NCBI GenBank assembly: GCA_013397115.1
Contig: VWZW01002569.1
Span: 902,931-966,930 of the forward strand
DNA length: 64,000 nt
Reading direction: 5' to 3'
From: Edolisoma coerulescens
Taxonomy: Eukaryota > Chordata > Aves > Passeriformes > Campephagidae
The translations under genes and the position numbers were made by a program. Below the pieces are notes generated by a model. That model saw only the letters and a list, made by a program, of their open reading frames with translations, was not told the origin of the DNA and made no database searches. Numbering within the stretch: the first letter of the stretch is position 1; every line of letters starts with the position of its first letter. Below are positions 50,663-60,935 of this stretch, piece after piece.

Positions 50663-51090
50663 TTTCTGGATTTCAGTAAAGCTTCTAATACTGTATCTCA
50701 CAGTATCCTTCTGGACAGCAACCAGCTGGATAAACACAATGGGCGAGCAACTGCCTCATGGGTCAGGCACAAAGGGTTATAACAAATGGGGTTACATTGG
50801 GCTGGTGGAACCCACATTAGTGGGGCTCCACAGGGCTCCATTTTATGCCCAGTTCTCTTCAACACCTTCTTAAACAACTGGACACAGGACTGGAAGGAAT
50901 TCTAAGTGAGTTTGACTATGATACTAAATTGGGAGGAGCTGTTGACTACCTTGAAGGCAGAGGGGCCCTGCAGAGGGGCCCTGCAGAGAGGCCTTGACAA
51001 ATTTGAAGGCTGAAAAATCACCAGCCATATGAAGTTTAACAAAGACAAATGCCAGATTCTGCACCTGGATGGGAAACCCTGGATGTACAG
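50663..51090 (+). pseudogene. CR1 ORF2 reverse transcriptase remnant
   Basis: Degraded reverse transcriptase coding sequence within the CR1. Visible motifs are FLDFSKASNTVS (50663-50698), the part of the palm that normally reads FLDFSKAFDTVS; GAPQGSILCPVLFNT (50822-50866), the conserved GVPQGSVLGP-type block; and FDYDTKLGG starting at 50911, where active copies carry FADDTKLGG, so the catalytic aspartate pair is broken. HMKFNKDKCQILHL follows at about 51026. Stop codons and a frameshift lie between the second and third motifs, and a 13-bp tandem duplication sits at 50961-50986. It is a dead copy with no endonuclease domain. Confidence 0.88.
50961..50986 (+). repeat. 13-bp tandem duplication in CR1
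   Basis: AGGGGCCCTGCAG occurs twice in tandem, perfectly, within the dead reverse transcriptase frame. The 13-bp length shifts the frame by one. Confidence 0.92.
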
Positions 51091-51790
51091 ACTGGGGAAT
51101 GAGATGCCAGAGAGCAGCACTGGGGAAAGCGACCTGGGGATCCTGATCAAGTTGAATACGATGTCAGCAGTGCCCTGGCAGCCAGGAGGGCCACCCATGT
51201 CCTGGGGTGCATCAGGCACAGCATCGCCAGCTGGGCAAGGGAGGGGATTGTCCCGCTCTGCTCTGCACTGGGGCAGCCTCACCTCAAGCCCTGGGGGCAG
51301 TTTTGGGTTCCACAATGTAATAATGATATAAAGTTGTGAGAGATCATCCAAAGGAGGGCAACAAAGATGGTGAGAGGGCTTGAGGAGAAGCTGTATGAGG
51401 AGTGGCTTAGGTCATTTGGTCTGTTCAGCATGGAGGAGACTGAGGGGAGACCTCATTGCAGTCTACAGCTTCCTCATGAGGGGAAGCAGTGGCACTGATC
51501 TCTGGTGACAAGTGACAGCACCTGAGGAAATGGCCTGAAGTTGCATCAGGGAGGGCTTAGGTTACGTATTAGGGAATAGTTTTTCACCCACAGGGTGGCT
51601 GGCCTCTGGAACAGGCTCTCCAGAGAAATGAGCACAGCACCTGCCTGGCAGAGTTCAAGAGGCATTTGAACAACACTCTCAGGCACATGGTGTGATTATC
51701 GGGACTGTTGTGTGCAGGGCCAGGAGTTGGATTTCAGTGATCCTTGTGGGTCCCTTCCAACTCAGGGTATTCTACAATTTTATGATTCTA

Positions 51791-53456
51791 ATTGCAAGTG
51801 ACTCCTTTCCTGCTCTCCTTCATTGATGCTCCTGGTTGCAGCAACGTGCACTCTGGGCTGGTTCAGAGGACTCCCCTTAAATACTCATAAAACATGATGA
51901 GAAGTTTTTACTTTTCCAAGTACCAGAAAGAAGAGATAGTTTTAAAAGTAAAATGCCTTTTGAGGAAGAATGCTGAAAGCCATTTGTTCCCTGAGTCACG
52001 AAATAGTAATAGGCTTCCTGGCTCCTAGACAGAAGAAAGATTCAGACAAAGTAAACCTCTGCAAAGAGTAGAAATGCACTGATTTTAGAGTAAAACCCCA
52101 ACTGAGAAAATAGGCGTGCCAGGAAAATAGTTTCTGCCAGCTTTCCAGGAATGACAGCATGAAAAACGTACTATAGGTAGAGATGAATAGGTAACAAAGT
52201 GAGAACAGGAGAGAGATGCTATCCTTATGAAGCGCTAAGTGAACTAATTGTTGCATTCTTTATTGTCTTCTCTTTGTCTTTTAAAGATCATTACAGCAAT
52301 AATACTATCAGCTTAGGATGTAAGCATCTATTATTCTCTACAGTGAGATTTAGGCGCTAACAAGAGATAGTGAGTGCAAAGGAGAAGATAAAAGGAACTG
52401 ATGAAGTACAATGATAAAGACAGAATCACAAGAAGACAGACAAAGGTTATCAACTTAATAATGCAAACTAATTTCAACAATTTGAATCCCTAGCTTGTTG
52501 ACATTTCTGAACATCTTTATGCAGTTATCTAATAAAACTAATTTCATGGGAATGGGGGCATAGCATAAGAGTTAAGGAGTAATCACCAGCCTTATTTGAT
52601 TACTACTGTTCATGCTTTGGAAAGTCTTTGTAGCTTCCGAATATAATTGACAAAAACTTACATTATATTACTATATTCAAAATTGAAAGCAATCATCCTC
52701 ATGTTTTTATATCAAACATATAACTAATTATTCATGTTCTTTCAGATATTCTGCAGTTCTCTAGGGAACTAAAGGACTTTTTTTCTACAAAAAGCCAATA
52801 GGCTGAGAAAATGTTATTACGGTATTTACATAAGTGTCTCAGAGAATATGCTTTTCTGTCACACTGGAAAATCTGACAAGTTCTTATCAGGTTCCCTCAA
52901 ACACATACATCAAGTAAGCTGAGATCTTGTACTTAACATAGACTTGAGTATGAAGGAAGCAAATATTAACAAATAGAGCAAAAGAAACCTCATTGTCCCA
53001 AACCTAATTATGTAGTTGTCTAATTAACATTGCTTGACTAATTATTTAATATTAGTATATATCCATTTTCCCTCTCTTTCTTCATTCTGTAGAAGCTAGA
53101 ATGCACATTTGAATATGCTGTTAATTACATGAATCATTTATTCAAATCTTTAATTCAGATACTTAACTTACCAGCATTACTAACTATCACAAAACCTTTT
53201 TTTTAAAAAGAAGACTTCTGAATTTCAGAGCAGTTTCATTTTGTTTACTTTTCTGATGGATTAATTCAGGGAAGCATTGGGCGGTCAGAATACATTTGAA
53301 CCAGATCTTTGCCATAAACTAGGGATCCAAATTAAATTTATAGAGTACACCTGGCATGACCTAGCCTGGCACAGCAGGTATTGGTAGTAGTACCCCACCC
53401 CGACTGTCGAGGGTGAGCAGAGATTTTTTTCACAATTGTTAATAAAATCCATTTGG
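51791..53456. other. Unique AT-rich DNA, no gene seen
   Basis: No recognised gene or repeat between the CR1 and the SINE. Just left of the SINE (53340-53430) is a GC-richer stretch that I cannot assign. Confidence 0.55.
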
Positions 53457-53585
53457 ATCACAGAATATTCTGAGGAAGGGACCCACAAGGATCATCAAGT
53501 CCAGCTCTTAAGTGAATGGCCCATACAGGGATCGAATCCATGACCTTGGCATTATTAGCACCATGCTCTAACCGAGTTAATCTCA
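53457..53585 (-). mobile_element. tRNA-Ile-derived SINE with CR1 tail (TguSINE1-like)
   Basis: A short interspersed element on the minus strand. The head (53517-53585) is a tRNA-Ile(AAT) copy: read on the minus strand it has a D-arm remnant, an anticodon loop CTAATAA with the AAT anticodon, a variable region and the B-box GATTCGATCCC-like sequence (complement at 53529-53540). It differs from tRNA-Ile mainly at CpG sites turned into TpG/CpA and by a 4-bp deletion in the D arm. The tail (53457-53500) is a CR1 3' end with GATCCTTGTGGGTCCCTTCC (53474-53493), identical to the tail of the CR1 at 51739-51758. This head-plus-tail design is that of TguSINE1 of passerines, which I recall as mobilised by CR1. 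It is a dead transposon copy, not a functional tRNA gene. Confidence 0.85.
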
Positions 53586-55796
53586 GAGTCAAAAAAATTC
53601 AGGATTAAAGCTAGCCACTCTGGACTGAACACATTTCAAGCCGGTTTCCTGGGGGTAATAGAGAAGAGCTTTCTATGCCTATATTATGGCCCAATGTCTG
53701 AGAGTGTAATGGATCAAGTTTGTTTTTTTCTCCAAGGTTTGCAGCCAGTTTGGGTGCTTTCTTACAAAAGCAGATCTTTATCTCACTCAGGGTTAGAAGA
53801 TTTCACAGGCTCTAGCATATTACATTCATCCATTTTTTTTACCCAGTCAAATTTATAGTATAATATTTAATCTTAATGTTCCAACTGGGAAGGAGCTGAG
53901 TGAACAGCTAGTTGTAAAAAGAATCATAAGTAATTTCACAGAGAGTCAAACTTGATTCATTTGAGCCTTTCTACTTATGTCCTACTCATCTACTCTTGTT
54001 TTTAGCTAAAGAGTTTGCTTCCCGAGGACCAGGTTATCTGTAGTGTTGCGTGATAATCTTTTTTTTTCTGTCATCTCACTCAGAGCTTTCGTGCTCATCA
54101 TCTTTCCAGAAGGACTCCTTAATGTCAGCATGAAGATTTGGGTCTTCTGCATTTCAGTGGTGAAGCTGCTGGCACACAATACTAGAGCCATGCTAATAGT
54201 GGAAGATGACTCTTAACTGAGCTCTAGCTCTGGTGCCCTGGTGCTGTGCTCCTTGCTAACCTGGATGATACATGCAAAAATGGAGTTCCCTTGCATCTAC
54301 CAGCAGAATGTCTTGTTATTGGTTTTATTTGAGGGGGGAAGGGGGGGGTTATTCATCCAGAAGATGTAGTTGATTCAATAACCAAACTCACTTTCTGCCT
54401 TCATACGAGCAGAGCTGGACAGAGGATTTAGTGACACACTAGTTTTCTTCTCCATCCTCCACCAAACCAACATACAATGCAATGCACAGGGTGGACAACA
54501 TATGCAACAATTGAAGCAGTTCAGAAAAGATCAGCCACTGTCACTTGCTAAAAGAGAAGCTGGATATTTTTTAGTATTCAGTGGGGTTTTGGTGCTGTTC
54601 AAATGTTGCTGTGTATGCTACATCCACACCTGTCTCATTCTTTTATATTCCAGCTTTTCTGCCTTTTTACACGAAAATCAGACAGAAAATAGTGCTGCTT
54701 CTGTCAACTTTTTGCTGGTAAGCTCCTCTTTAGCATCCCTCAATTGGGTTTACTTCATCTCATTTAACAGCATGAGCCTAAGAGACAAGTTATCAGTTTT
54801 TCCAAGCAGTACAGCTCCCTTAATGCAGCTTGCCCAGCCATTCCCAGAGGTGGGATCAATATTGCTATATTGAAAAGAATGGTTTTGGTGCTCACATAAG
54901 AAAAAAGTAACGTCTGTGGCTTTTGTGCACAGCGTAAGCAGATTTACTGCAGAGAGATATTACAGTGGCTTCGTTTGACAACTTTGCCAATATCTTTCAA
55001 ATCATGTAACAAGCTCTATTCTGGACCCCTTCAGCATGACTGAAGAACTATTTATGCATTGTATTTAATATGTGTTTCAATGTAAAGTACATTATAAATC
55101 TTGATGACAAGAGCTTCCAGGGCTTCTCTCCTCTCCCTCCCGGTGGGAAGTGGCTGTGTTGGCTATAAATCCATAGGCTCATAGTGACTGCTTTTCCTTG
55201 TCCCCATGTTACTGTTGGGTGGAATAGCTTCAACTAAATGTGTAGAAAGTACCTCCCATCTCTTCCCTTCCAGCCTGGCAGAGTGTAAAGCTATAGGAAA
55301 AGAGGATTTCAAAGGCAACATATGAGCAGCCTGCTGGATCAGTGATTTATCTGTTAGTCTACGATTAAAAAATGTGGCAACCATAGTCTTTCCAGGACTC
55401 ATGCCTTAAAAATAAAGGACTGATTTCTGCTCTGTTATCAGCATATGATCTAAAGGGTGAAGTCAAAGAGAAAAGAGTCATAGCTCCGCAACATTGACTA
55501 GGCATTAAACCTCTGAATGGCCCCAAAACTCTGAATGGCATCAGCAAGTGAGCATTTTCCACTGCCAAACTCTCTCTGCTCCCTGAAGATGCCCTGAGCA
55601 GGACTCCAAATTGCCCTGCAGGATCTGCACTTCTGTAAATCACAGAGTATAAGCCACAGCACAGCACCACCTACTAGTCTCTTCGGGCATAGCTTTTTTG
55701 TGCTGTGTTCTCAATACATTCTCCAGCACAGTTGTTGCCCATGTAGTCCCTGCATAACTTGTTTGCGTTTGTGTTTTTCCCAGTATTAGAGAGCAG
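53586..55796. other. Unique DNA, no gene seen
   Basis: No recognised gene. A G-run (54334-54349) and a 123-residue plus frame at 54502-54873 without a known domain are the only things that stand out. The last five bases (AGCAG, 55792-55796) are one copy of the next LTR's target-site duplication. Confidence 0.55.
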
Positions 55797-56239
55797 TGTA
55801 TTGGATTTGTGAGGCCACGTTTTGATAGTGAGGGGGCTATAAGGGTGGATTCTGTGAGAAGCTTCTGGAAGGTCCCCCCGTGCCTGATGGAGCCAATACC
55901 AGCTGGCTCCAAGACAAATCTGCCGCTGGCCAAGGCTGAGCCCAGCAGTGATGATGGTAGCACCTCTGGAATAATGTACTTGAGAAGCGGCAAAAAACAG
56001 CAGCAACTGAAGCCAGAGGAGTGAGAATATGTGAGAGAGAGCTCTGCAGACACCAGGGTCAGTGAAGGAGGGGAAGGAGGTGCTCCAGGTGCTGTAGCAG
56101 AGATTCCCCTGGAACCCATGGTGAAGATCACTGCAAGGCAACTGTGCCCTTGCAGCCTCTGGAAGTCCACTGCGGAACAGAGATTCATCTGTAGCTCATG
56201 GAGGACCCCCCACTGGAGCTGGTGGAAGCCCAAAGGAGG

Positions 56240-56515
56240 CTGTGATGTCATGGGAAGTCCACACTGGAACAGGCCCATTGGAGGATATATGGCCCATGGA
56301 GAGAGGAGATCACGCTGGAGCAGGTGTGCTGGCAGGACTTGTGACCCCATGGGGGATCCACACTGGAGCAGCCTGTTCCTGAAGGACTGCACCCCATGGG
56401 AGGGACCCATGCTAGAGCAGATCATGAAGAACTGCAGCATGTGGGAAGGTCTAATGTGGGAAAAGTTTGTGGAGGACTGTCTCCCATGGGAGAGATCCCA
56501 CACTGGAGCAGCGAA
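56240..56515 (+). repeat. Degenerate ~46-bp tandem repeats in LTR U3
   Basis: CCCATGGG-like cores recur at 56247, 56293, 56346, 56393, about 56437 and 56483, spaced 44-53 bp, each followed by a 'cactggagcag'-like block. The units are diverged from each other, so the array predates this insertion. Confidence 0.8.
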
Positions 56516-56717
56516 AGAGTGTGAAGAATCCTTCCCCTGTAGAGGAAGGACTGGCAGAGATAACATGTGATGAACTGACCACAGCACCAGTTCCACATCC
56601 TCCTGCACTGCTGGGGGGTTGGAGGTAGAAAAAATTGGGAGCCCTGGAAGAAGGCGGAGTGGAGTGAAAATGTTGTTAAGATTTAGGTTTATTTCTCATT
56701 CCTCTGATTTGATTGGT

Positions 56718-56723
56718 AATAAA
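56718..56723 (+). promoter_or_regulatory. Polyadenylation signal of solo LTR
   Basis: AATAAA in the LTR at 55797-56906. It sets the plus orientation. Confidence 0.65.
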
Positions 56724-56911
56724 CTCAATTCATTTGCCTAAGTTGAGTCTGTTTTGCCTGTGACAGTAATTGGTGGGTGATCTCGCCCTGTCCTTATGTC
56801 AACCAATGGGCCTTTCATTATATTTTCTTTCCCCTGTCCAGCTGAGGAGGTGAGTGATAGCTGCTTTGGTGGGCATCTGTCACCCAGCCAGGGTCACCCC
56901 ACCACAAGTAG

Positions 56912-58918
56912 TTTCTGGGACTGATAAAAATAGCAATGTCTTCTGGTTCTAATCTTACCTAAACAAATATAAAGGGGATGTTTCCAGCTTTAATTTAGAC
57001 ATAGAAACTTCCACTAGCACAACAGAAGCACACTGCTGAAAGCTTTACAGACTTACAATGAATGTACATTAGCTGTTACGGTTTGTGCACAGTGCACTCT
57101 CTTTCCCTTAGATAATAACAACAGCACTAACTATGATCTCCTTTGGCTTCAAAATCCAGAAGCACTAAAGGGTCAAAGGAAGATAACTGAAGAATAAGCA
57201 ACTGACTGCCAGAAAGCTTCTCTTTTCTTTAGTGAATCTCATGTTTGTCTCTATAGGAAAGTGCTTGAGAGCTCAAAAATATATATTTTAAAAAGGGCAA
57301 GTTACCCACCTAAATATATATATAAAAATATATGCTCTTTCCACTAGACAGAGTACAGATCTCCCACTATCTTTGAGGGCATTTATGCATTGCTACTTTT
57401 AGCAAGACCAATAGATAGAGCACCTTATCTGCAGCACCAAGAAACATTCTTGGACTATTTGTGCAGATGCCTTGACATCTGGCATGCATTTGTATTTATT
57501 TGTGGTTTTAAGTCAAAAAATCAGAGATGTTGACTGGAAGTGAGCTCTGGCAGTTCTGTAATTCAGCCTCCTGTTTGAAGCAGAATTTTCATGAGGACTA
57601 CACCAGGTCAGCCATGATGACTAAGAGTTTCCATTACAAATACTGAAAAAGAAGATTTGTGAGCCAATCAGTTTTGTATCAGTAAAATACATCTGCTTCT
57701 ATAAAAGGGAACTTTATTGAATAAAATTAAAAGGTATTTTCCAGAATTTTCACCAGGTTATTGTGTTGTCAAATTTCATTAAAAATGAAAATTCAACCAA
57801 AAATGAAAATATTTGTCACATTTTTTATTTAAAAACCTCATTTTTTATCCACTTTGTTCTTAAGATTTATCAGCTGTCTTTAATTGCAAACTCAATTTTT
57901 TATTCCAAGCATCATTTAATCCCCAAATATGTGTTTTCCTAAACAGACTAATTAAAAAAAAAAAGCTGCAGATATCAGTGTTATAACTGAGATAATAATC
58001 ACCTCAAATCGTAGCTCACTTTTTCATAATGTCACATCATTTTGCCAAAGTTCCCTTAGTGAAACATGCATTACAAAAGAAGAAGCAGAAGTAGCTATTT
58101 TCTTTTGATAAAATGGAACAGAAATTATGCAATCTACAAAAAAAGCTGATGATTTGGTTTTCAGTCCAAGGCTAACAATAGCAATATGAGACTATTCCCA
58201 CCCAAAAGGTGATAGAGGACTCTCCACTGATCAAAGAGTACATAGAATTTCATTGGACATGAAGCCAATGTATCATTACATAAAAATATTTCTTTCCCCA
58301 TTTCTCAGCCTGTGCTGCTTACCTTGATTCAACTTCCCATAATTTAAATAACATTTCATATCTTCAAAGCACTGTACATGCATTAACTAATTTCAATCAT
58401 TAAAATTTGACACTGCTGTCTAATGATAAATTCCCAAATGCAGTGGATTTGAAAACTTTCTGTTAAGCGTGCCTTGATAAGCCTCTTCAAGTATATAGCT
58501 GTAAACTGTTTTATGATGTCGTTAGACCTGTAACCCTTTGCTGGTTATATACCTCCAGCTAATAAGGAGTTACAATGATTACTGAGCTTCTGCTCCAGGA
58601 GAGGAGGCAGGATTTCCCTGTTCTTGAGGGAAGTTTGATAACTCAAGCAGGCATTGCTTCATATCAGTGTCTAAAAATCCCCATGATAATTTTGTCACCC
58701 AGATGTACAAGGTGCCTGATAGACGAGTTTGGGACCATATTTATAGTGCTGCATGATAAACTTTTTGTTCCAACCTGAAGGCACAAATGGAGACACCTGG
58801 AATGCATTTACTTATTATGTCAAGATATTAATGTCCTTTGCGGCAGCAGTCAGCAATGTCCTACATGGCCTGCAGATGTAATCACAGGCTAGCTGCATAT
58901 AACCTTTGCATTTGTACT
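56912..58918. other. Unique AT-rich DNA, no gene seen
   Basis: No recognised gene or repeat. A short (TA)n-like AT stretch lies at 57281-57332. Confidence 0.6.
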
Positions 58919-58948
58919 AGAGGTGCTCCAGAGGGCTGGAGCACCTCT
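58919..58948. repeat. 13-bp inverted repeat at the CR1 5' junction
   Basis: AGAGGTGCTCCAG (58919-58931), loop AGGG, CTGGAGCACCTCT (58936-58948), perfect over 13 bp. The right arm is normal CR1 sequence and the left arm is its reverse complement. Confidence 0.95.
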
Positions 58949-59353
58949 CCTCTCAAGACAAGCTAAGAGAGTTGGGGTTGTTCATCCTGGAGAACAAAAG
59001 GCTCCAGGGAGACCTTACAGCAGCCTTCCAATACCTGGGGCTACAAGAGTGCTGGGGAGTGACTTTTTACAAGGTCATGTAGAGAAAAGGCAAGGGAGAA
59101 TGGGTTTAAAATGAAAGAGAGTAGATTTAGATCAGATATAAAGAAAACATTCTTTACTGTGAGGGTGGCAAGGCACTGGAACAGGCTGGCCAGAGAAGCT
59201 GTGGATGCCCCATCCCTGGAAGAGTTCAAGGCCAGGTTGGATGGGGCTTTTAGCATGGATGGTCTAGTGGAGGGTGTTCCTGCCCAAGGCAGGGGGGATT
59301 GAACTAGTTGGTCTTTAAGGCCCCTTCCAACCCAAATCATTCTGTGGTTCTAT
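58919..59353 (+). mobile_element. CR1 LINE, 3' end, fairly well kept
   Basis: CR1 from 'agagggctggagcacctctcc' (58930) through 'agagagttggggttgttcatcctgg', 'gagggtggcaaggcactggaacaggctggccagag' near 59161, 'gatgccccatccctggaagagttcaaggccag' near 59205, and 'ccccttccaacccaaatcattctgtggttctat' at the end. It is the least diverged CR1 here and so probably the youngest. Its first bases 58919-58931 are an inverted copy of 58936-58948. The 99-residue minus frame and the 63-residue plus frames over it are fragments of this noncoding tail. Confidence 0.93.
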
Positions 59354-60734
59354 ATCACTGCTGGGATCACTTGTACTTTTTTCCCCTTTCAGAGGCAGAT
59401 GTGAGTGCTTCAGTCCAAGGGCAAATAAAACTGGTGAGTGACTACAAGGAGAGGGTATTAGGACCCTGTGTCCTCAATGGCACAAGGCCATAGGTCAGTC
59501 TGGATGTTGCCTAAATTAATCCTGGAGCACAAGATACCTTCCAAATATTGCAAAAAATGGAGGTGATAACCTGTTTGCCAAAGGACATCAGTGGAGAGAG
59601 CAGGCCATGGGTCTTAATTCTTTTGATCTTCCCTAATTTTAAAAAGACAATTTAGATAAAACCATCTGTTGAAGAGATCTATGGGTGAAAAAAGGGTGCA
59701 CAGGAATGACCACAGAGAAAGTCTTGAAGGGTTCTGACAGTGTTTCAAATCTTGAAATTTCCTGTTCCAAAGAGCATTAGGTGGTTCATTAGACGTACAG
59801 GTCTCTCCATTATCATCGAGGCTGCTTTCCTTTGCTTTCTGACATACCAGGCTGCAAATACTGAAAGTGTAAATCCCTCTTCTGAGCAGTAACACCCATT
59901 AAGCATCGATAATATGATCTGCACTGCAGAAACCTGACAGTGATAGGCTAAGTAATCATTAGTCGTAAACAATAATGTGCATAATAACAGTGAATCATCA
60001 GACAGAAAACAGAGCACTATTTAGTTCTAAAGATGAATTAGGACGATTTGCTTTGTGCATTAAATGAATTTCCCTGCAGTACTTCAGACTGCTTTGTTTT
60101 CATACCTTCAGCTGCATCTGCTCCTCCTGAGAGTTGCTGTAGTCACTTTACAGAGCTCCTGTTTTATAAACAGAGAAGTCATCTCTCTTACCCTGCCCTT
60201 ACCAGCTTGTCTCAGCATATGCTGCTAGCTTTCACAGTTGACAGACACTCTGACAACTGGCAGTCTGTCTGTCAAGAAGATCCTAAAAGATGAAAGTGTT
60301 GAGTAGAAAGTTCAGTTCAGGATCATCTCCATGGCTTTAGGAGAATGTTTGCAGCAGACATATTATAGCAGAATGATGATAAAATCAACAACTTTGCTTT
60401 CTTGTGAACATGAAATCTACTTTAAAGTGGTAATATTCACTTTATGAAATATTTAATCACCAGAAAATTGTATATTTTAAAAACCAGTCTCTCTCTTCCT
60501 TTCTCTGGGCCAAGTACAGTCCTCACAAAAGACAAATAACCAACTCTCAATGTGCTGTGAGAAGTGGGAGCTCTGCCTCAAGGTGACCCTCCTAGATTTA
60601 AGTCCCTCTCCCTCCTCTCCCAGTTTGGACACTTCGCCAGGTTGCTGTCACTTTCTTCTTGCTTCTTCTCACCTTTAAGAACATTGTCTACTTTCCTTCT
60701 GCCTGGCTTATGTCAGGTGAGGAGGTGATCCAAC
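59354..60734. other. Unique DNA, no gene seen
   Basis: No recognised gene or repeat. Short frames only, no domain. Confidence 0.55.
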
Positions 60735-60935
60735 GCCATCACACCAGGCAACTGGCGCCGGGCCGAGCAATATTGTCCCTCTGCTGCTGGCAGCCGAGAG
60801 CAGGAGGAGAGGAGGCGGTGACCTGCCTTGCAGCACTGACAGCAGGGGAGGGATGCCAGTGGCAGGGCTGGGATGGTGCCAGGACCCCTACTGGGATGGC
60901 GCTGGGTTTGCATTGCGAGACCCCTGCAGGAATAG
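60735..60935. other. GC-rich patch with several CpG sites
   Basis: About 200 bp clearly richer in G and C than the flanks, with CpGs such as 'ggcgccgggccg' near 60754 and 'ggcgg' near 60815, and a loosely repeated 'ctgggatgg' motif near 60868 and 60893. The sequence before it contains a donor-like 'cag|gtgagg' near 60716. It has no recognised peptide, repeat family or LTR ends. It might be a small CpG island, an old LTR fragment or an exon of an unknown transcript. Confidence 0.4.

Larger units (their letters stand above)
50628..51790 (+). mobile_element. CR1 LINE, 1.16 kb with ORF2 remnant
   Basis: The longest CR1 in the window. It contains the C-terminal half of the reverse transcriptase frame (see the pseudogene at 50663), then the 3' untranslated part: 'gagggcaacaaagatgg' near 51354, 'cagcatggaggagactgagggg' near 51427, 'ctggaacaggctctccagag' near 51607 and the tail 'gatccttgtgggtcccttcc' (51739-51758) ending in 'ttttatgattcta' at 51790. 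The 5' end is truncated near the start of the palm domain. Its tail differs from the CR1 at 58.9 kb and matches the SINE at 53.5 kb, so at least two CR1 lineages inserted here. Confidence 0.92.
55797..56906 (+). mobile_element. Solo LTR, ERVL-type, with internal repeats
   Basis: An 1110-bp solo LTR, starting TGTATTGG and ending CCCACCACA, with target-site duplications AGCAG (55792-55796) and AGTAG (56907-56911) that differ by one base. It belongs to a large passerine LTR family I recognise by its start ('ggatttgtgaggc'), the segment 'ccaataccagctggctccaagac', the repeated 'cactggagcag...cccatggg' units and the end 'cacccagccagggtcacccc'. AATAAA at 56718-56723 gives plus orientation, with about 183 bp of R/U5 after it. 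Degenerate ~46-bp tandem units fill 56240-56515. The 322-residue minus and 179-residue plus frames across it exist because the GC-rich repeats have few stops; they are not genes. Confidence 0.9.

Noticed and set aside
53517..53585. tRNA-Ile gene on the minus strand
   Set aside because: A 4-bp deletion in the D arm, CpG decay and the fused CR1 tail show it is a SINE, not a functional tRNA.
55640..56608. 322-residue minus-strand open frame, the longest in the window
   Set aside because: Nearly all of it is antisense to the solo LTR at 55797-56906; the GC-rich tandem units lack stops. No retroviral or cellular domain.
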